Below are positions 25,985 through 34,640 of a stretch of DNA of 64,000 bases, one piece after another. The DNA comes from Hymenobacter yonginensis (GTDB lineage Bacteria; Bacteroidota; Bacteroidia; Cytophagales; Hymenobacteraceae), in assembly GCF_027625995.1 (NCBI RefSeq), contig NZ_CP115396.1:1488001-1552000 (forward strand). Direction: 5' to 3'. Both the position numbers and the translations under genes were made by a program. Position 1 is the first letter of the stretch, and each line of letters starts with the position of its first letter. A model generated the notes under the pieces. It was not told the DNA's origin. It did no database searches and saw only the letters and a list, made by a program, of their open reading frames with translations.

Positions 25985-27550
25985 CTACAGCGGCTGTGCC
26001 CCAATGGCGGTAGCCACGTTCACGCGGCCCCAGCCGAAGCTGCTGCTGCGGGCGCTGCGGTTGGAGCTGGCTGCCACCAGCCGGCTCATGATCTGGGCGC
26101 GGGTTTCGGTGGGGTAGCGGGCCCACACCAGGGCCGTGAGGCCGGCCATGCTGCTAGTAGCCACGCTGGAGCCGCCTACGGTGCTGGGCGCATCGCCGGA
26201 CATGGCCAGCGTGAGCGGCCGCCGGTCGACGCTGGTGCGCTGCATCACTACCGTAAACTCCACGTCGGAGCCCACGTGGCACTCGTCGCAGCGGGTGGTG
26301 AGGTTGTCTTTTACGCCCGTTACGGCCACGGCTTCGGGCAGCGAGGCCGGGTAAATGACGCCTACCAGCCCCGCGCTCCAGTCGAAGGACGTGCCGGCGG
26401 CGCAGAAGATCAGCTTGCCACGGTCGTAGGCGTAGCGGATGGCGTCGGCCATCTGCGAGGAGCTGGTCAGGCGGCCCATGCTCATGCTGATGATGCGCAC
26501 GTCGGCGCGGTTGCCGGCCAGAATAAAGGCGTCAGAAACACCTTTCACTTCGCGGCTGGCGTCCAGGAACACGTCTTCGGCGGCGCGGACCGTAATCAGG
26601 CTGGCGTTGTAGGCCATGCCCACGGCGGCGCCGTCGGTGCCGCGGGGGGCGGCGCAGGCGCCGGCCATGCTGGTGCCGTGGCCGCAGCCGTCGTTGGGCG
26701 TTTCGGCGTCGCCGTACGGGATGCCGAAAATGGTGTTGCGGGGCATGGTCACGAGGCGCTCAATGGTGCGGCCTGAGCTGAGGCCCTGGTTGAAGGCTGA
26801 GCCAAGGTTTTCCTGCGCATCCGAGCAGCCCGAGTCGATGATGACCACCTTCACGCCCCGGCCGGTGCTCTGGTTCCAGGCCGTGCGCACGCCGTGGTAC
26901 TGGTCGGCCTGGTTCCACGACGACTTGCTGCCGTTGCTGAGCACCGTGTAGTCGGAGCCGGCTACGAGGCCGGCGGTGGCCGTGTTGCTGCCGCAGCCGC
27001 TGCTGCTCAGTACCGACTCGCCCCGGTTGGCCTCGGGGCGGTTGGGCTCGTAGCCCATGGGCTCGGCGTAGCGCACCAGCCCGGATGCCCGCAATGCTTT
27101 GATGGTGCTCAGCTCCCGCACGGTCACGTCCAGCACGGGCAATATGCTTTCATCGTAGGCCACCAGGTCGGCGGCTGTTAGGCCGGGGTGGGTTTTCTGC
27201 TCTTCGGCCAGAATGAGGGCCAGCACCTGGGCGCGGGCCTGCTGCCAGGCCGGGTTGCCGGCCGCATCGGCGGGCAGCTGACCGGAGAAGCGCGCCGGCC
27301 GGTAGCCCACCGACAGCACATAGTCGGAGCGGCGCAGGGCGCTCCACACAGTGTGGGCGCTGGCCTGGTTCCAGTCGAACTTGCCGGTTTCGCGCAGCCG
27401 CGCCATGATCTGGTCGTCGAGCTGCTGGGTGGTGAGGGCCTCGGTGGGCTCGGCTTCCAGCTGGGGAGTGGGTTGTTCGTCGGGCTGGCGCTGGCAGGCC
27501 GCCAGCAGCAAAGCCGCCAGCACCGCGCCGGACAGGGTAGAAGTACGCAT
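25985..27550 (-). CDS. S8 family (subtilisin-like) serine peptidase lipoprotein
   Basis: 521 residues. SPII signal with lipobox LLAAC (Cys19), propeptide-like region to about 200, then the subtilase domain. Catalytic residues: D239 in VVIIDSGCSD, H291 in DGCGHGTSMAGA, and S467 in SSVATSSMAGL. The serine motif is TSSMA instead of the usual GTSMA, so the residue two before the nucleophile is changed. The oxyanion Asn may lie in CAAGTSF, where the usual Asn is replaced, which raises doubt about activity. Extra cysteines (CDECH) suggest a disulphide or metal site. Confidence 0.9.
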   Translation of the reverse strand: MRTSTLSGAVLAALLLAACQRQPDEQPTPQLEAEPTEALTTQQLDDQIMARLRETGKFDWNQASAHTVWSALRRSDYVLSVGYRPARFSGQLPADAAGNPAWQQARAQVLALILAEEQKTHPGLTAADLVAYDESILPVLDVTVRELSTIKALRASGLVRYAEPMGYEPNRPEANRGESVLSSSGCGSNTATAGLVAGSDYTVLSNGSKSSWNQADQYHGVRTAWNQSTGRGVKVVIIDSGCSDAQENLGSAFNQGLSSGRTIERLVTMPRNTIFGIPYGDAETPNDGCGHGTSMAGACAAPRGTDGAAVGMAYNASLITVRAAEDVFLDASREVKGVSDAFILAGNRADVRIISMSMGRLTSSSQMADAIRYAYDRGKLIFCAAGTSFDWSAGLVGVIYPASLPEAVAVTGVKDNLTTRCDECHVGSDVEFTVVMQRTSVDRRPLTLAMSGDAPSTVGGSSVATSSMAGLTALVWARYPTETRAQIMSRLVAASSNRSARSSSFGWGRVNVATAIGAQPL

Positions 27551-27673
27551 ACGCTTGTGGGAGTTTGGGTTGTGGAAAAAGAGCGAGTCCTGAAGAGAAG
27601 GAAAATCTGCGCAAAATGCAAGTATTCGGCTTGCCTAATTTTCGGGAGAACCTACGCTAGATAGCCGAAACGC

Positions 27674-27709
27674 AAAAGCGCCTCACTGACTGGCAGTGAG
27701 GCGCTTTTT
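27674..27709. terminator. Bidirectional palindromic terminator near the kup 3' end
   Basis: AAAAGCGCCTCACTG at 27674-27688 pairs with 27694-27708. It lies in the gap between the S8 gene start and the kup stop, so on the minus strand it ends kup. Confidence 0.85.
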
Positions 27710-27738
27710 ACAGGGAGAGCAGCCGCAATTGGGAAGCG

Positions 27739-29673
27739 TTATTGAATCCGCTTCAGGGCCACGTCGCGCACCGGCGTGATGACGAGCGGCACCTTTTCCA
27801 CTTTCACCGAGCTGGTATCGAGGCCGAAGTATTTGTCTTCGGAGGCAATGAACTGCTTAATGTAGAAGTACGCCTGCATCACCAGCTTCTCGGCCCACGG
27901 AAACTCGTTTTCCACCGACAGGAACTTCTCCAGCACCACAAAGCGGAAGTCGCCGGTCACGTGCTGCTTGCTCAAAGACTCGTAGCGGGAGGTGATATCC
28001 ACCTCTTTGTTGCGCACCAAGTCTTCCACCACCTTGCGGAAGTACAGGTTGATGCGCTGCTCCACCCGGAAACCCAGCCGGAACGTGATGCGGAACACGT
28101 CGTCCTGGGCCAGCTCCGTTACCTTATACTCCATGGTATACGGCTCGTCGGTGGTGTCTACGTGCACAAACCAGTAGATATCGGCGCGCTTGGGGCGCTT
28201 CTGAAAGATGGAGTAGATGATCTTGCTTTCAATTTCCGACTGCCGCTCGGCCGACGACATGAACACGAGGTGCGTGGCGTATTTCGAGACGGTTTCGTCG
28301 TTGCTGAGCTCCTTGAGGGCCTCCACGTACGGCTCAATCTTCACAAACTCTGTGAGGCGGCGCTTGATGTAGAACGCCCGCAGCCACACGTACATCACGC
28401 CCATCAGCGTGGCGCCAATGGCCAGCGACACCCAGCCGCCGTGCGGGAACTTGATGAGGTTGGCAATCAAGAAGGAGCCTTCGATGGCGCCGTACACCAG
28501 CACAAACAGCGCAATGGCCGGCAGCGGCACCCGCTTAGTGCGCAGCCAGATGGTGAGCAGAATGGTGGTCATGAGCATGGTCAGCGTGATGGCCAAACCG
28601 TAAGCCGCTTCCATGTTTTCCGACTTCTGGAAGTAGAGCACCACGGCAATGCAGCCCAGCAATAGCAGCCGGTTCATGCTGGGCACGTAGAGCTGGCCTT
28701 TCACGTCGGTGGGGTAGTTGAGCTTCACTTTGGGCCACATGTTGAGACGGATAGCCTCGGCTACGAGCGTAAACGAACCCGTAATCAGGGCCTGCGAGGC
28801 AATGATGGCCGCAATGGTGGCAATGCCGATGCCGATGAGCAGGAACCACTCCGGCATCAGCTCATAGAACGGGTTGCGCTTGTTGAGCATCTCGCCCTGG
28901 TGCGCCAGCAGCCAGCCGCCCTGGCCCATGTAGTTGAGTACCAAGCAAGTCTTGACGAACACCCAGCTGATGCGGATGTTGCCCTTGCCGCAGTGGCCCA
29001 GGTCGGAGTAGAGCGCCTCGGCCCCGGTGGTGCACAGGAACACAGCGCCCAGCAGCCAGAAACCGCCCGGGTAGTTCACCAGCAGGTCGTAGGCGTAGTA
29101 GGGGTTGAGGGCTTTCAGAATTTCCGGATGATCCAGAATGCCGTTTACGCCCAAGGCAGCCAGCATCGAGAACCAGACGAACATGATGGGCCCAAATGCC
29201 TTGCCTACAATCTGAGTACCAAAGCTCTGGAGCAGAAACAGCCCCGCAATAATACCGATGACAATGGGCACGGTGGGAATATTCGGGTACACCGTTTCCA
29301 ACCCTTCAATGGCCGAGGAAACTGAAATGGGCGGCGTAATCACTCCGTCGGCCAGCAGGGCCGAGCCCCCGATGATAGCCACAGCCGAAAGCCAAGCCCC
29401 GCGACGCCGCACCAGCGCATACAGCGAGAAGATGCCGCCCTCGCCGTTGTTGTCGGCGTTGAGGGTGAGCATCACATACTTGATGGTGGTCTGCAGCGTC
29501 AGGGTCCAGAATACGCAGGAGATGCCGCCGTAAACCAGCATGGGCGTAATCTGCTCCGGAACAATGGCCTTCATTACGTAGAGCGGCGATGTACCGATGT
29601 CGCCGTAGATGATGCCGAGGGCAATGAGCAGACCTGCCGTAGAAATGGCCGTGTGCGAATGTTTGGCGTCCAT
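27739..29673 (-). CDS. kup: Kup-type potassium uptake permease
   Basis: 644 residues from the ATG at 29673. It imports K+ with protons across the inner membrane. The N-terminal signature GIIYGDIGTSPLYV is intact, about 12 hydrophobic helices follow (for example GGSALLADGVITPPISVSSA), and the C-terminal 200 residues form the usual hydrophilic cytoplasmic domain. Length is normal. On the minus strand TACCTTTG at 29714-29721 is a plausible -7 box. Monocistronic. Confidence 0.96.
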   Translation of the reverse strand: MDAKHSHTAISTAGLLIALGIIYGDIGTSPLYVMKAIVPEQITPMLVYGGISCVFWTLTLQTTIKYVMLTLNADNNGEGGIFSLYALVRRRGAWLSAVAIIGGSALLADGVITPPISVSSAIEGLETVYPNIPTVPIVIGIIAGLFLLQSFGTQIVGKAFGPIMFVWFSMLAALGVNGILDHPEILKALNPYYAYDLLVNYPGGFWLLGAVFLCTTGAEALYSDLGHCGKGNIRISWVFVKTCLVLNYMGQGGWLLAHQGEMLNKRNPFYELMPEWFLLIGIGIATIAAIIASQALITGSFTLVAEAIRLNMWPKVKLNYPTDVKGQLYVPSMNRLLLLGCIAVVLYFQKSENMEAAYGLAITLTMLMTTILLTIWLRTKRVPLPAIALFVLVYGAIEGSFLIANLIKFPHGGWVSLAIGATLMGVMYVWLRAFYIKRRLTEFVKIEPYVEALKELSNDETVSKYATHLVFMSSAERQSEIESKIIYSIFQKRPKRADIYWFVHVDTTDEPYTMEYKVTELAQDDVFRITFRLGFRVEQRINLYFRKVVEDLVRNKEVDITSRYESLSKQHVTGDFRFVVLEKFLSVENEFPWAEKLVMQAYFYIKQFIASEDKYFGLDTSSVKVEKVPLVITPVRDVALKRIQ

Positions 29674-29795
29674 GTGTGGAATAAGAGAAGGAAATGGTGC
29701 CGTAAAAAGCGCCCAAAGGTAGGGGAAGGCGCGCAAACGAGCCCTTACGCAATACGCGGAAAGAAAGCCGGAGTAAAAGAGAAAATCAGCGGCGG

Positions 29796-30350
29796 CTATT
29801 CCGGGGCCGGCAGCTCAGGGGGCAGCATAGCGGCCTGGGCGGCCCACAGCGCCTCGGCAGCCGCGCGGGCCGCTTCATCGTGGCGGCGCTGAATGCGGCG
29901 GTTGGCTTCGGCTACCAGCTTCTGCCAGCCAGGCAGCTCGCCGGGCAGGGCAAAGTTGGCGGTTTCGCGGCCCAGGCGGTGCAGGCGCAGGCGGTTGGTG
30001 CCGCGCTGGCCCCAGGCCAGCAGCACGGCGCCCACGGTGAGGCCCAGCGCGGCCGGCATGGTGCGCACCCAGTTTTGCAGCAGCCCCAGCAGGAAGCCGG
30101 CCAGCGTGAAGCCGCCCAGCAGAAACCACAGCAGCCACCGCACGTGGTGCACCTCCACGGCTTCCAGCTCCAGCAACGCATAGCGCTGCCCGTTCACCTG
30201 TAGCGAGTCGTCGGTGAGCACCAGGCGGCCATCGTCGCTGCGGAGGGTAGGCAGGGGCGGGGGCGCCGGCAGGGGTAGTGCCGGCGAGTAAGCCGGCTGC
30301 TGCGGCGCGGCGGGGTCGGGAGAAAGTTCTTCGGCAGGGAAGGCAGACAC
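29796..30350 (-). CDS. Hypothetical membrane protein
   Basis: 184 residues from a GTG at 30350; no ATG fits. The first 35 residues are Pro/Ala-rich. Two hydrophobic segments (about 73-93 and 98-115, WLLWFLLGGFTLAGFLLGLL and a second) are linked by a short loop, with a soluble C-terminal helical tail rich in Ala, Arg and Glu. This resembles small membrane sensors with a PH-like N-terminal part, but no family is recognised. It lies between kup and the FKBP gene, all on the minus strand. Confidence 0.65.
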   Translation of the reverse strand: MSAFPAEELSPDPAAPQQPAYSPALPLPAPPPLPTLRSDDGRLVLTDDSLQVNGQRYALLELEAVEVHHVRWLLWFLLGGFTLAGFLLGLLQNWVRTMPAALGLTVGAVLLAWGQRGTNRLRLHRLGRETANFALPGELPGWQKLVAEANRRIQRRHDEAARAAAEALWAAQAAMLPPELPAPE

Positions 30351-30367
30351 GGCAGGGCTATAACAGG

Positions 30368-30434
30368 TTCGCCCGGCTACCCCGGAGCCGTCCGCCCCAA
30401 TAGGGCGGCACCGATTCCACAGTAGCCGGGCGAA
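30368..30434. repeat. Nested hairpin downstream of the FKBP gene
   Basis: TTCGCCCGGCTAC (30368-30380) pairs perfectly with 30422-30434, with an inner CCGCCC/GGGCGG hairpin in the loop. It lies 13 nt after the FKBP stop on the minus strand. There is no T-run, so it may stabilise the 3' end rather than terminate. Confidence 0.65.
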
Positions 30435-30446
30435 GGACTGGTTACA

Positions 30447-31079
30447 CTAGTTGTTGACTTTCAGCAGCTCAACGTCGAAGATGAGCGTCGAGTCGGGGCC
30501 GATGTCGCGGCCGGCGCCACGCTTGCCGTAGGCCATATCCGATGGGATGTAGAGGCGCCACTTCGAGCCTTCGGGCATCAGCTGCAGAGCTTCTGTCCAG
30601 CCCGCAATTACTTGGTTTACGCCAAACGTGGCCGGCTGGCCGCGCTGGTAGGAGCTGTCGAATACGTTGCCGTTGAGCAGCGTGCCGTGGTAGTGGGTGG
30701 TTACCTGCGAGGTAGGGCCGGGCTTGCGGCCGCTGCCTTCGGTCAGGACTTCGTATTGCAGGCCACTGGGCAGCGTCGTGATGCCGGGCTTGCTCTTGTT
30801 TTCGGCCAGGAATGCCTCGCCTTCTGCTTTGTTGTTGTTCATGGCTGCGTCGTTAGTGGTGTCGTCGTCTTCTTCGGGGCCACCCATCTGCTGCTGCAGT
30901 TGCATCATGGCTTCCTGTACCTGCTCCTGGCTGAGGCGGCTGGGCTCGCCGCTCAGGGCCTCCTTCATGCTGCCGGCCAGAATGTCGATATCCAGGTCCA
31001 GGCCCTGCTGGGAGAAATTGCGGGCCATGTCGCGCCCGATGATGTAGCTGATCTGCTCTTTGAGGCTACTCAGGTTCAT
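30447..31079 (-). CDS. FKBP-type peptidyl-prolyl cis-trans isomerase
   Basis: 210 residues. The N-terminal part (about 1-85) is the alpha-helical dimerisation domain of FkpA/Mip-like proteins (SYIIGRDMARNFSQQGLDLD); a Glu/Asp/Asn-rich linker follows; the FKBP domain is about 105-208 with VTTHYHGTLLNGNVFDSS, GWTEALQLMPEGSKWRLYIP and the terminal LIFDVELLKV. No signal peptide is visible, unlike periplasmic FkpA, so this copy may be cytoplasmic. A -7-like TATCTTTC lies upstream on the minus strand at 31148-31155. Confidence 0.93.
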   Translation of the reverse strand: MNLSSLKEQISYIIGRDMARNFSQQGLDLDIDILAGSMKEALSGEPSRLSQEQVQEAMMQLQQQMGGPEEDDDTTNDAAMNNNKAEGEAFLAENKSKPGITTLPSGLQYEVLTEGSGRKPGPTSQVTTHYHGTLLNGNVFDSSYQRGQPATFGVNQVIAGWTEALQLMPEGSKWRLYIPSDMAYGKRGAGRDIGPDSTLIFDVELLKVNN

Positions 31080-31335
31080 AAATCAGTGGTTTTGGCTGTT
31101 TCCGGCCCGCCGTGGCGCTGCGCCACCCGGCCGGAGTGGTAGCCGATGAAAGATACCCGGGGCCCACCACGGGCTTCCGGACTGTGAAGTACCGAAAACA
31201 GCTGAGAATAGATGTGGTTTTTTGCCGCTAATCTGCTAAGCCCCTGATTCTGAATCGGGCTTTGTTTACGGGCCCAAACCAAACGAACCCTGCTGGGGGG
31301 CAGGGTTCGGGCAAAACGGCGGAAAAGGCAGCTGC

Positions 31336-31470
31336 CTAGAAGTGCAGCTCCTCCTCGTCGCGGAGGTCAAAAAACAGGTTCAGATCCAGAACCTGCGCGG
31401 CCAGATAGCTCAGCGAGCCAAGGCTTCCGAGTACCAGCAGCGAAGAAAGGGCGGCGTTGCGCTTGTTCAT
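31336..31470 (-). CDS. Small 44-residue putative membrane protein
   Basis: ATG at 31470, stop TAG at 31336-31338. The peptide has a basic start (MNKRNAALSS), one hydrophobic helix (LLVLGSLGSLSYLAA) and an acidic C-terminal tail (FFDLRDEEELHF), the layout of a single-pass small membrane protein. On the minus strand TATCTTTG at 31511-31518 is a good -7 box about 40 nt upstream. It stands alone on its strand between the FKBP gene and an esterase gene. Function unknown. Confidence 0.6.
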   Translation of the reverse strand: MNKRNAALSSLLVLGSLGSLSYLAAQVLDLNLFFDLRDEEELHF

Positions 31471-31626
31471 AACAAAGAGGGTATGTAGATGCAGATCAGC
31501 TTGATGGCTGCAAAGATACTACGGCCTGCTCGATAATTTGTTATGCAAGCATCATATTTTTGTTAGGCTTCTGTTACCGGTACAGCCGCGCAGGCAGCAA
31601 GCTGTACGCTACCAGTGCCCGAGTAT

Positions 31627-32625
31627 TCAGGGCTGCGGAAATACCTTGTTCAGGAAACTGACCGTGTAATCCAGCGTGGGCGTGAACCAGGGATGAAAGA
31701 GCGGAAACGGATGCGGCGCCTCCGGAAAATAATGGAGCTCGGTGTAGATGTGCAGGCCCGTGAGCTGGCGCATCATGTCGTCGCGGCCGGCGTGCATGCG
31801 CGCCACGCCGCTGTTGATGAACAGGGTGGGCGGGGTGTTGGGGCTGAGGTGGCTGAGGGCGGAGCCCTGCTGCCACAGCTCGGGGCGGGTGAGCTTGTTG
31901 CTGCCAAACCACTGCGTGGCGGCCGAAAGGCTCTTGCTGTCGTCGCCCTCGCCGGATTCCGGGTGCAGGAAGGCCAGGATGCCATCCACATCGACGATTG
32001 CCTGCACGCTGCTGGAGCGGCTGCGGAAGCAAGCGCCGGCTTCGTAGAGCGGGTCGTGGTTGGTGGTGCCCACGAGGGCCGCCAGCTGGCCGCCCGCCGA
32101 GAAGCCCCACACGGCCACCCGGCTGGTATCGAGGGCGTAGGGGCGGGCGTGGGCGCGCAGCCAGCGCAGGGCGGTTTTCAGGTCCTGCACGGCGGCCGGG
32201 TAAGGGGCTTCCGGGCTCAGGCGGTACTCGGCTGTGACGGCCACGAAGCCCCGCGCCGCCAGCTGCTGGGCCATTGGCACGTGCTGGCTTCGGTCGCCGG
32301 AGCGCCAGCCGCCGCCGTGCACCAGCAGCACACCCGGAAACCGTTGGCGCCGCTTGCTCTTGGGGTAGAAGACGTCCAACTGCAGCGCCCGGCCGTTTTC
32401 GGTGCAGTACGTGAGGTTGGTCTGGCTGCGGATGGTGGCCGGCACCGGCGGCCGGGCGATGCTGATGTATGGATGCTGGACTTTGGCTTTGGTGTAGGCG
32501 CTGTGTACCGTGAACGAAGTGTCGCGCTGGGCGGCTGGCTGCTGCGCCACAGCTGCCGATGACCAGAGGGCGCCGGCCAGCAGCAGCGTTTTTAGGAAGC
32601 CTGAACAATAGGTAGGGCGCGGCAT
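31627..32625 (-). CDS. Secreted alpha/beta hydrolase (esterase/lipase, HSL-like)
   Basis: 332 residues with a signal peptide ending AAVAQ. The alpha/beta-hydrolase core shows the oxyanion-hole motif VHGGGWRSGD (about 102-111), the nucleophile elbow VWGFSAGGQ (Ser176), an Asp in the SSGVARMHAGRDDM region and a His near the C-terminus (APHPFPLFHPW). HGGGW places it with the hormone-sensitive-lipase/BD-FAE type esterases, expected to remove acyl or acetyl groups from small or polysaccharide substrates. Substrate unknown. Confidence 0.88.
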   Translation of the reverse strand: MPRPTYCSGFLKTLLLAGALWSSAAVAQQPAAQRDTSFTVHSAYTKAKVQHPYISIARPPVPATIRSQTNLTYCTENGRALQLDVFYPKSKRRQRFPGVLLVHGGGWRSGDRSQHVPMAQQLAARGFVAVTAEYRLSPEAPYPAAVQDLKTALRWLRAHARPYALDTSRVAVWGFSAGGQLAALVGTTNHDPLYEAGACFRSRSSSVQAIVDVDGILAFLHPESGEGDDSKSLSAATQWFGSNKLTRPELWQQGSALSHLSPNTPPTLFINSGVARMHAGRDDMMRQLTGLHIYTELHYFPEAPHPFPLFHPWFTPTLDYTVSFLNKVFPQP

Positions 32626-32898
32626 ACGGGAGGTGATGAAGAGCGGATAGAACTGGCCCTAAGCTACGGCGCATACCCGTTTACGAATGCATAATAAGCC
32701 GGCAAAAACCCGGGCAACTCAGTAAACAGCCATTGCGGCCGCCGTACCTGCTTCCAAGTAAAGTGGGCCCGCGGCGGCTGACAGGCCGGTGATTTCGCCA
32801 TGAATGAGTTTACTGTGCTCAGGTGCGCCGACAGATACTTCGAGTGTAGGATTCTTCCGTAGCTTGCGCCCTTCTTCAATTACCTCTTTCATTTTATT

Positions 32899-33396
32899 AT
32901 GAAGTATATTCTTACCCTGGCAGCGGTGCTCACTATTCAGCAGGCGCAGGCCCAGATCGGGCTGATTATGGGCGGAACCCGGGCCGCGGTTTCGGTGGCT
33001 ACGCTGGCCGCCCGCCAGAAAAAGGCGAAGGCCGGCGCCCCCAAATCAGAAGGAGCTGCCGCCACGCCAACGCTGGGCCGGGGCGTTACGCTGTTCAATT
33101 ACCGCGGGCAGAGTGTCCAGCGCAAACGCACGGCCCCCGAAACCTTCAAAGGCAAAGGCGGCCCCGAAATCCAAGCCCTCGAAGCCCTGCTGGAGCAGCG
33201 CCACCAGGCCTTGCTGGCCGACTCCACCGCCTCGGTGCTGAGCCCAGAGCAGCTGACGGCCCTCACCACGGCCGCCCGCACCGCCGCCACCGCCCGCCCC
33301 GACTGGAACTACGCCCCTTACCAGCAGGAGCTGGCTTTCTACCAGAAGGAAGAAGAGCGCCGCCACCCGGCCGCCCAGCCGGTGCCAGCTAAATAA
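32899..33396 (+). CDS. Hypothetical secreted protein
   Basis: 165 residues with a signal peptide ending QQAQAQ. The mature part is Lys/Ala/Thr-rich and helical, with no Cys and no recognised domain. PEIQALEALLEQRHQALLADS is a probable amphipathic helix. Divergent from the esterase gene across a 273-bp gap in which I see no gene. A short palindrome follows the stop. Confidence 0.65.
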   Translation: MKYILTLAAVLTIQQAQAQIGLIMGGTRAAVSVATLAARQKKAKAGAPKSEGAAATPTLGRGVTLFNYRGQSVQRKRTAPETFKGKGGPEIQALEALLEQRHQALLADSTASVLSPEQLTALTTAARTAATARPDWNYAPYQQELAFYQKEEERRHPAAQPVPAK

Positions 33397-33427
33397 AGCG
33401 CCTGCGTCAGGCGTATTCCTGAATGAA

Positions 33428-33459
33428 AGTGGCCGCCTCTGAGCTCAGAGGTGGCCACT
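33428..33459. terminator. Palindrome at the convergent junction with the OmpA gene
   Basis: AGTGGCC...GGCCACT stem of about 15 bp with CCTCTGAGCTCAGAGG at its centre, one mismatch, and only a weak T-rich tail. Confidence 0.6.
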
Positions 33460-33511
33460 TCCCCTTTATAAAGCTGGCCAAGTTTAGCCACGGTTCTTGC
33501 GCTCAGCAGCG

Positions 33512-34573
33512 TCACTCTGCTTCGGCTGATACTTCTACGCGGCGGTTGCGGGCGTCGGGCGAGGGGTGTAGGGGGCGGGCGTCGCCGTAGCCGGTAGTGC
33601 TGATGCGGGCCTCTTCCACTCCCAACTGCACCAGACGCTGCTTTACGGCCTCGGCCCGCTGCTCACTCAAGACCTGGTTTTTCTGGGGTTCCCCGATGCG
33701 GTCGGTGTGGCCGGCTACGCGCAAGCGCAGGCTGGGGCGGGCTTTGAGCTCGGCTGCCAGCTGCTGCAGGGCCGGCTGCGCTTCGGGCAGCAGCTCGGCC
33801 GTGCCCAGCCGGAACAGCACCGTGGGCAGCACTACCGGCCGATCGGCTACCAGCGGGGCCGGGCGGGTGGTGTCGGGGGGCGCGGTTGGGGTGGGGGGCG
33901 TCGGGGCCGGGGTGGCAGCGGGGGGCGTGCCACTCACCCGGATGGTGATGGGCACGGCTGTGCTCTGGCGGGTGGGGTAGTAGCTCTGGCGCAGGTAGAA
34001 AGTGGTGGTTTTACTGAGCTTGGTGCGGTAGATGTTGCCGGTAGCCACGGGCTGCTTCAAACTAGCGTCGGTGTACCACAGCACGTTGCGGCCCGACACG
34101 CGCAGCGTGGTTTCGACGCCGGCCGGCACGGTGGCGTCTGATTTCAGCCGGACCCGGTAGAACGTGAGGGTGCCTTTGTCGCAGTCGTTGAGGGGGGTGT
34201 AGGTGGCGCGCCCGGTCAGCTTTTCCAGGGCCGGGTCGTAGGTGAAGGTGATAGAGCCTTCGCACCAGTAGGAAAAGGGCGTGCGGCCGGTTTCGGTGAG
34301 CTTGCGCACGTGCTCCAGCCGCAGGCCGGCGGCCGTGCGCGTGCCGGCCATCTGAAACGTGGCCGATACGCCCGGCTCGCCGCCCACTTCCTGATACAGC
34401 ACCCCAAATACGTTGGTGCCGGAGCTTTTCTGGAGCCGAAGCACCGCCGGCCACACGGCCCCGGGCTCCCCGGTGTCAGTTTCTACGCCCTGCCATTCGC
34501 CCGTCAGGGATTGGGCCTGCGTGGAAGCCAGGCTCAGCAGAGTCAGCACCACCAACCAAAAGCTGCGTTTCAT
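33512..34573 (-). CDS. OmpA family protein with N-terminal secreted domain
   Basis: 353 residues with a signal peptide ending STQAQ. Residues about 20-145 form a beta-rich domain; about 150-210 resembles a short SH3/Ig-like module; a Pro/Thr/Ala-rich linker follows (about 212-240). The C-terminal OmpA domain (about 245-350) has FRLGTAELLPEAQPALQQLA, VAGHTDRIGEPQKN and the NRRVEV end, so it should anchor the protein to peptidoglycan. Likely outer-membrane associated. The unusual N-terminus has no recognised family. Confidence 0.88.
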   Translation of the reverse strand: MKRSFWLVVLTLLSLASTQAQSLTGEWQGVETDTGEPGAVWPAVLRLQKSSGTNVFGVLYQEVGGEPGVSATFQMAGTRTAAGLRLEHVRKLTETGRTPFSYWCEGSITFTYDPALEKLTGRATYTPLNDCDKGTLTFYRVRLKSDATVPAGVETTLRVSGRNVLWYTDASLKQPVATGNIYRTKLSKTTTFYLRQSYYPTRQSTAVPITIRVSGTPPAATPAPTPPTPTAPPDTTRPAPLVADRPVVLPTVLFRLGTAELLPEAQPALQQLAAELKARPSLRLRVAGHTDRIGEPQKNQVLSEQRAEAVKQRLVQLGVEEARISTTGYGDARPLHPSPDARNRRVEVSAEAE

Positions 34574-34640
34574 GCCACGAAGTAAAATCAGATTCGCCGA
34601 AAAGAGTCGGGCTTGGCGGCGGGAGGTTGCAACCGGCCCG

